This document shows positions 59,825-64,000 of a stretch of DNA of 64,000 nucleotides, one piece after another; within the stretch, counting starts at the first letter, position 1; each line of letters begins with the position of its first letter. Both the position numbers and the translations under genes were made by a program. The stretch is taken from the NCBI GenBank assembly GCA_024222295.1, contig JAAEPF010000024.1:310001-374000 (forward strand), read 5' to 3'. The DNA is from Actinomycetes bacterium. GTDB taxonomy: Bacteria; Actinomycetota; Acidimicrobiia; Acidimicrobiales; Microtrichaceae. The notes under the pieces are model-generated. The model saw only the letters and a list, made by a program, of their open reading frames with translations, searched no databases and was not told where the DNA came from.

Positions 59825-61118
59825 GGGCCAGCCTCAGTCCGCTGAACGCCCAGCGCGACCGTGTGGGAAAGAAGTTGCGGTAGGACACGCGCTCGTGGCC
59901 CGGCGGAGTGACGCTGGCGCTGCCGCGCAGGACGTGCTGGTCCACCATGAACTTGCCATTGTATTCGCCGACAGCACCGGTGGCCGGCTTGAACCCGGGG
60001 TAGGGCAGGTACGCCGAGGTGGTCCACTGCCAGACCTCGCCACAGAACTGAAAGGGGTCGGTGCCCGGCGACCCGACCCGGCTCGGGTTCAGTGCCGGGC
60101 ACGCGCCGCGCCGGGGAGGCTGCCAGTGTGCTCGGGCGACGGCCTCCCATTCGGATTCGGTGGGCAGGCGGGCCCCACGCCAACGCGCGAATGCGTCGGC
60201 CTCGTGGTAGCTGACGTGTGTGACCGGTGCAGCAAGGTCGACCGGTTCATTGCCGTACAGCGTGAACTGGTGCCATTGCTGGTGGGCGTGTGACCAGTAG
60301 AGGGGCGCAGTCCACTCGCGGTCGGAGCGCAGGTGCCACCCGTCGCTGAGCCACAGCTCGACGCGGTCGTAGCCGCCGTCGTCCATGAACTCGATCCACT
60401 CGCCATTCGTGACCAGTCGGTCCTCGAGCGCGAACGGCTCCAGCCACTGGCGGTGCACTGGCCGCTCATTGTCGAAATGGAACCCGTCTTCGGAGTCGGC
60501 ACAACCGACCTCGATGAGTCCACCGTCGTGTTCGAGTCGACCGGCAGGGGGTGTGTGAGTGGGTACGTTTCCCGCTGGGGCAGCCGTGCGCGGCTCATAG
60601 GCGGGGTCGAGGGGGTTCTGGGACAGCATGTGCTTGGCGTCCATCAACAGCAGCTCCTGGTGCTGCTGCTCGTGTTGCAGGCCCAGCTGCACCAGGTCCA
60701 GCGCGAACGGGTCCAACGCGCCGTTGTCGAGCGCAGAGGTCATCGCATCGTCGACCGCTGCGCGGTAGCGGCCCACCTCCGCCACGTCGGGCCGGGTGAT
60801 CATGCCGCGGCGGGGGCGTGGCTGACGCGGTCCGACTGCCTCGTAGTAGCTGTTGAACAGGTACCGGAAGTCGTCGTCGAACGCCTGGTACCCATCGAGA
60901 CGTGACAGCACGAACTCCTCGAAGAACCACGTCGTGTGGGCCCGGTGCCACTTGGTCGGGCTCGCGTCGGGCATCGACTGCACGACCTGGTCCTCGGCGC
61001 CGAGTGGAGAGGCGAGTGAGTCCGTGATCGCGCGGACAGCCTGGTAGGCCGAGCCGTCGGCCCGGGGCGGTTCGGGTGCGGTGTTGTTCTCCCGTATGAG
61101 GCTCACAACCCGGTTCAC
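59814..61118 (-). CDS. egtB: Ergothioneine biosynthesis sulfoxide synthase EgtB
   Basis: A 434-residue non-heme iron enzyme. The iron-binding LQHEQQHQELLLMDAKH (H-x3-H-x-E) and DASPTKWHRAHTTWFFEEF come from the DinB-like N-domain, and the C-domain is a formylglycine-generating-enzyme-like sulfatase-modifying fold (GGYDRVELWLSDGWHL, RLPTESEWEAVARAHWQ, RGSASVTPPGHERVSYRNFF). It joins hercynine to cysteine or gamma-glutamylcysteine. GTG 61118 is chosen, since an upstream ATG in frame would add an unrelated basic tail. It precedes egtD in the operon. Confidence 0.92.
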   Translation of the reverse strand: MNRVVSLIRENNTAPEPPRADGSAYQAVRAITDSLASPLGAEDQVVQSMPDASPTKWHRAHTTWFFEEFVLSRLDGYQAFDDDFRYLFNSYYEAVGPRQPRPRRGMITRPDVAEVGRYRAAVDDAMTSALDNGALDPFALDLVQLGLQHEQQHQELLLMDAKHMLSQNPLDPAYEPRTAAPAGNVPTHTPPAGRLEHDGGLIEVGCADSEDGFHFDNERPVHRQWLEPFALEDRLVTNGEWIEFMDDGGYDRVELWLSDGWHLRSDREWTAPLYWSHAHQQWHQFTLYGNEPVDLAAPVTHVSYHEADAFARWRGARLPTESEWEAVARAHWQPPRRGACPALNPSRVGSPGTDPFQFCGEVWQWTTSAYLPYPGFKPATGAVGEYNGKFMVDQHVLRGSASVTPPGHERVSYRNFFPTRSRWAFSGLRLAHDN

Positions 61119-61166
61119 GATATGGCCATTCCGATGGCCGTTGGGGTCAATCTCGCCATTGCGCGG

Positions 61167-61200
61167 GGAAGCGCCGGGTCTTCGGTGACCCGGCGCTTCC
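61167..61200 (-). terminator. Strong hairpin terminator downstream of amt
   Basis: A perfect 14-bp stem (GGAAGCGCCGGGTC and its complement) with a TTCGGT loop, lying between the end of the ammonium transporter gene (61260) and the start of egtB (61118), both minus strand. It separates the two transcripts. Confidence 0.85.
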
Positions 61201-61259
61201 AGATGATCCCCCAAGGGATCGGTCGAACCGCCTCCACCGACGGTCCGACCAGGCTCCCG

Positions 61260-62579
61260 CTAGACCGAGACGGTTTGCCTCGCGCCCACACCCGCTCCGG
61301 CGGGCCCGCTGCCACCGATGTGAGCGGTGTCCTCGTTGTAGCCGGGGGCACCGTGCTCGAGGATGTCGAGTCCCTCGATCTCCTCCTCGGCGCTGACCCG
61401 CAGCCCGACGGTGTACTTGATGGCCAGGAACAGGGCGAACGATGCGGCCAGTACGAATGCTGCGATTCCGGCCACGCCGACCAGCTGGGTGAACAGCAGG
61501 TCGAAGGAGCCGTCGGAGATTACGCTTCCCTCGAGGGCGAACACGCCGACCAGCAGGGTGCCCAGAGCGCCGCAGGTGCCGTGCACCGAGATGGCGCCGA
61601 CCGGATCGTCGATGCGGACCCGGTCGAGGAACAGCACCGACACGACCACGACTCCACCGGAGAGCACACCGATGGCGATGGCGCCCCAGTTGCCTACCGC
61701 TGCGGTACCGGCAGTGATGCCGACCAGGCCTGCGAGCAGGCCGTTGGCCGCCATTGCCACGTCGGGCTTGCCGGACTTGAGCCAGATGGCTCCCATGGCG
61801 GTGAGGGCTCCTGCTGCTGCCGCCAGGACGGTGGTCAGAGCGATGTTGCCCACCTCCGGGAAGTCAGCCGCCAGCTGGGATCCCGGGTTGAAGCCGAACC
61901 AGCCGATGAGCAGGATGACCGCACCGATCACGGCGAATGGGATGTTGTGTCCCAGGATGGCTCGCGGCTTGCCGTCGGGGCCGTACTTGCCGAGGCGTGG
62001 TCCGAGCACTACTGCTCCGGCCAGCGCTGCGAGGCCACCGGTCATGTGCACGATCGAGGAGCCGGCGAAGTCGGTGAACAGGCCGTCGTTGAACTGTGAG
62101 ATCCAGCCGCCGCCCCAGGTCCAGTGGACCACGATCGGGTAGATGAATCCCGTGATCACCAACGAGTAGAGGAAGTAGCTCTTGAACTTGGTGCGCTCCG
62201 CCATGGCCCCGGACACGATCGTGGCCGCTGCGGCGGCAAACGCCATCTGGAAGAAGAAGTCCACCCCGGGTGACAGACCGCCGTCGGCGGCGCTCCATTC
62301 CCCGGTGGCGCGGAGTGCCTCGTTGCCCCAGCCGATCAGGCTGTTTCCTTCGGGGCCGTAGGCGATCGAGTAACCGATCAGGAAGAACATGATGGCGCCT
62401 CCGGAGAAGTCCATGAGGTTCTTCATCATGATGTTGGACACGCTCTTGGAACGTGTCAGGCCAGCCTCGACGAGCGCGAACCCGACCTGCATGAATATGA
62501 CAAGGACCGCTGCGACGAACACGAATGTGTTGTCCAGAAAGACCTTGTTGGCTTCCGGTACCAACTCTTGGGCTAGCAA
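61260..62579 (-). CDS. amt: Ammonium transporter Amt
   Basis: A 439-residue membrane channel with about 11 helices. MQVGFALVEAGLTRSKSVSN, FLIGYSIAYGPEGN, FQMAFAAAAATIVSGAMAER, VVHWTWGGGW, DFAGSSIVHMTGGLAALAGA (the pore His) and VHGTCGALGTLLVGVFALEG (second pore His region) are standard. It conducts ammonium into the cell. The start is TTG 62579, chosen because GAGGAG lies 5 bases upstream and no ATG or GTG fits. No glnK lies next to it. The 230-bp gap to the divergent phoD gene holds the promoters. Confidence 0.92.
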   Translation of the reverse strand: MLAQELVPEANKVFLDNTFVFVAAVLVIFMQVGFALVEAGLTRSKSVSNIMMKNLMDFSGGAIMFFLIGYSIAYGPEGNSLIGWGNEALRATGEWSAADGGLSPGVDFFFQMAFAAAAATIVSGAMAERTKFKSYFLYSLVITGFIYPIVVHWTWGGGWISQFNDGLFTDFAGSSIVHMTGGLAALAGAVVLGPRLGKYGPDGKPRAILGHNIPFAVIGAVILLIGWFGFNPGSQLAADFPEVGNIALTTVLAAAAGALTAMGAIWLKSGKPDVAMAANGLLAGLVGITAGTAAVGNWGAIAIGVLSGGVVVVSVLFLDRVRIDDPVGAISVHGTCGALGTLLVGVFALEGSVISDGSFDLLFTQLVGVAGIAAFVLAASFALFLAIKYTVGLRVSAEEEIEGLDILEHGAPGYNEDTAHIGGSGPAGAGVGARQTVSV

Positions 62580-62809
62580 GGTGACTCCTCGGGGTTGCGT
62601 TACAGAGATCGTTCGCCTGCCAGCCACACTGCTCGCAGGTGATGGTGCAGACCTTGGTCGCCTCCCGTTGCCGCTTTGTTCGGTGAATGTGAACGTGCTG
62701 TTACACGTCGCCAGGCCGGCCTTTCGGCGCTCGGGCGGCCTCGGGTACCGTTCTGCCAGGCGTTGCGGGCCCCGGGGCCCGCAGTCGGGCGGAGAAGCGG
62801 GGGACAGCA

Positions 62810-64000
62810 GTGGCTGCGTGGATCGACAGGCCGAGCAGGCGGAAGTTCCTGTGGGGCGGAGCGGGTGCCGTGGGTGCCGCGACGGTCGCAGGCTGCACCA
62901 CCCTGCCATCGTTGGAGACTGTCGAGGGGCCCTGGGACTGCGGTGTGGCGTCCGGGCTGCACTCACCGGACGCCGCCGTGTTGTGGACCCGTTTCGCCCC
63001 TGCGGTGATCTCCTCGGTCGAACTCGCCTGGGAGGTGGCCACGGATGCCGGTTTCGCGGCGGTTGTCGCTTCCGGCACCGTCGCTGTCGACGCCGACACC
63101 GACGGCTGTGCCAAGGTGCTCGCCGAAGGACTCGCCCCGGGAGTGCGCCACTGGTACCGGTTCCTGGTCGGTGACTTGGCGTCGCCTGTGGGGCGCACGA
63201 AGACGCTGCCGGAAGCCGGCGCATCACCCGCGTCGATCCGCCTTGCCGTGGCCAGCTGCCAGGACTTCTCATCCGGCTGGTACCCGGCGTGGCGCGAGGT
63301 GGCCGATACCGATGTCGATGCGGTGCTGCACCTGGGTGACTACATCTACGAAAAGGCAGGCTCTCCCAACCCGATCTGGGGCGTGCGTGACGACCCGAGC
63401 GACGCAGCGGTCGACCTTGCCACCTACCGCGCGAAGTACCGGATGTACCGCTCGGACCCCGACCTGCGCGCGGCGCACGCGGCGCATCCGTTCTCGCCGG
63501 TCTGGGATGACCACGAGTTCGTCAACAACCACGACCGTGCACGCATAGCCGAGGACGCGGTGCGTGCCGCCGACGCCCACAGGGCCTGGTTCGAGTACCA
63601 GCCGGTCTGGCCGATCGACGGAACCCGCATATACCGCCGCCACCGCTTCGGAGACCTGCTCGAGGTGTCAATGCTCGACACCCGCCAGTACCGCGACCCC
63701 AACCCGGATGCGCAGATCCTCCAGGTCACCTCGGTGCCGCCCGCGTCCATGGTGCACGACGAAGGGCGCAGCATCCTCGGGACCGACCAGCGCGACTGGC
63801 TGCTCGACGGACTCGGCGCAGCCCAGGGCGACGGTGTGCGCTGGAAGCTGCTGGGCCAGCAGGTGATGGTTGCTCCACTGCGATGGATAGACCTCGACGA
63901 GCCGGTGTTCGGCGACGTTCCCCGCCATGCGGGCGTGTACTTCAACCTCGACCAGTGGGACGGCTACTCGGCTGAGCGGGACCTGCTCACGGCCTTCCTG
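62810..64000 (+). CDS. phoD: Alkaline phosphatase D (PhoD) family, Tat-exported lipoprotein, 3' end outside window
   Basis: At least 397 residues, cut by the window end. The twin-arginine signal RPSRRKFLWGGAGAVGAATV ends at the lipobox VAGC, so it is exported folded by Tat and lipid-anchored. An N-terminal Fn3-like domain (GVASGLHSPDAAVLWTRF) precedes the catalytic part: ASCQDFSSGWYPAWREVAD, HLGDYIYEKAG (metal Asp) and VWDDHEFVNNHD, then SMLDTRQYRDP. Such enzymes free phosphate from phosphodiesters using calcium and iron. The start is GTG 62810. Divergent from amt. Confidence 0.92.
   Translation, partial: MAAWIDRPSRRKFLWGGAGAVGAATVAGCTTLPSLETVEGPWDCGVASGLHSPDAAVLWTRFAPAVISSVELAWEVATDAGFAAVVASGTVAVDADTDGCAKVLAEGLAPGVRHWYRFLVGDLASPVGRTKTLPEAGASPASIRLAVASCQDFSSGWYPAWREVADTDVDAVLHLGDYIYEKAGSPNPIWGVRDDPSDAAVDLATYRAKYRMYRSDPDLRAAHAAHPFSPVWDDHEFVNNHDRARIAEDAVRAADAHRAWFEYQPVWPIDGTRIYRRHRFGDLLEVSMLDTRQYRDPNPDAQILQVTSVPPASMVHDEGRSILGTDQRDWLLDGLGAAQGDGVRWKLLGQQVMVAPLRWIDLDEPVFGDVPRHAGVYFNLDQWDGYSAERDLLTAFL

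Noticed and set aside
1-64000. CRISPR arrays, insertion sequences, prophage
   Set aside because: No regular direct repeats with spacers, transposase, integrase or phage structural genes were seen.

Overview
The window is GC-rich, densely coding DNA from an actinomycete-type bacterium. Genes often overlap by 1-4 nt, GTG starts are common, and the gene content is actinobacterial: DUF501 next to Ppx/GppA, an F420-type luciferase-like enzyme, EgtB/EgtD ergothioneine synthesis, a cluster of TetR-controlled acyl-CoA genes, LAxTG surface proteins and a heliorhodopsin. I infer an uncultured or little-studied actinobacterium, possibly of the Acidimicrobiia. The sequence alone does not prove that placement.

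Layout. 1-3040: a secreted PQQ-type sugar dehydrogenase lipoprotein (cut by the window edge), a PNPOx-like protein and a DUF4112 membrane protein. 3096-8348: a TetR regulator and a tight operon of two acyl-CoA dehydrogenases, an alpha-methylacyl-CoA racemase-like protein and two MaoC hot-dog proteins. 8363-12647 (minus strand): a CoA-transferase, a DHA2 exporter, a fatty acid hydroxylase and a second TetR. 12750-17597: an HMG-CoA-synthase-like/OB-fold fusion, an SCP2-type thiolase, a degenerate GGDEF protein, a PEP-mutase/isocitrate-lyase family enzyme and a luciferase-like oxidoreductase. 17606-21961: a cNMP-binding protein, an SDR, a GrpB-GNAT fusion, an aldehyde dehydrogenase and DUF454. 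22277-27570: a probable envelope-signalling island made of two LAxTG surface proteins, a Ser/Thr kinase (with an apparent frameshift), an FHA-like protein and a sigma factor fused to an anti-sigma-like zinc motif, a membrane segment and a Thr/Pro-rich exterior tail. 27668-33719: alcohol dehydrogenase, cyclase-family hydrolase, acyl-CoA synthetase, GNAT and cytochrome P450. 33735-49803: mixed housekeeping and envelope genes plus tRNA-Leu(UAA). 49996-64000: Lhr helicase, heliorhodopsin, acyltransferase-3, a secreted SurE-like protein, a truncated UDP-GlcNAc epimerase, an SDR, EgtD/EgtB, an Amt transporter and a Tat-dependent PhoD phosphatase (cut by the window edge).

How it works together. Four separate acyl-CoA/aldehyde loci (3.8, 12.7, 20.1 and 30.4 kb) carry the same inverted repeat, CTGACG-N3-CGTCAG, just upstream of the first gene. 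They probably form one TetR-controlled regulon for activation, oxidation, hydration and thiolysis of a branched or alicyclic acyl substrate. Its enzyme set resembles the steroid side-chain (igr-type) systems of mycobacteria. The alcohol dehydrogenase gene has a KstR-like site instead.
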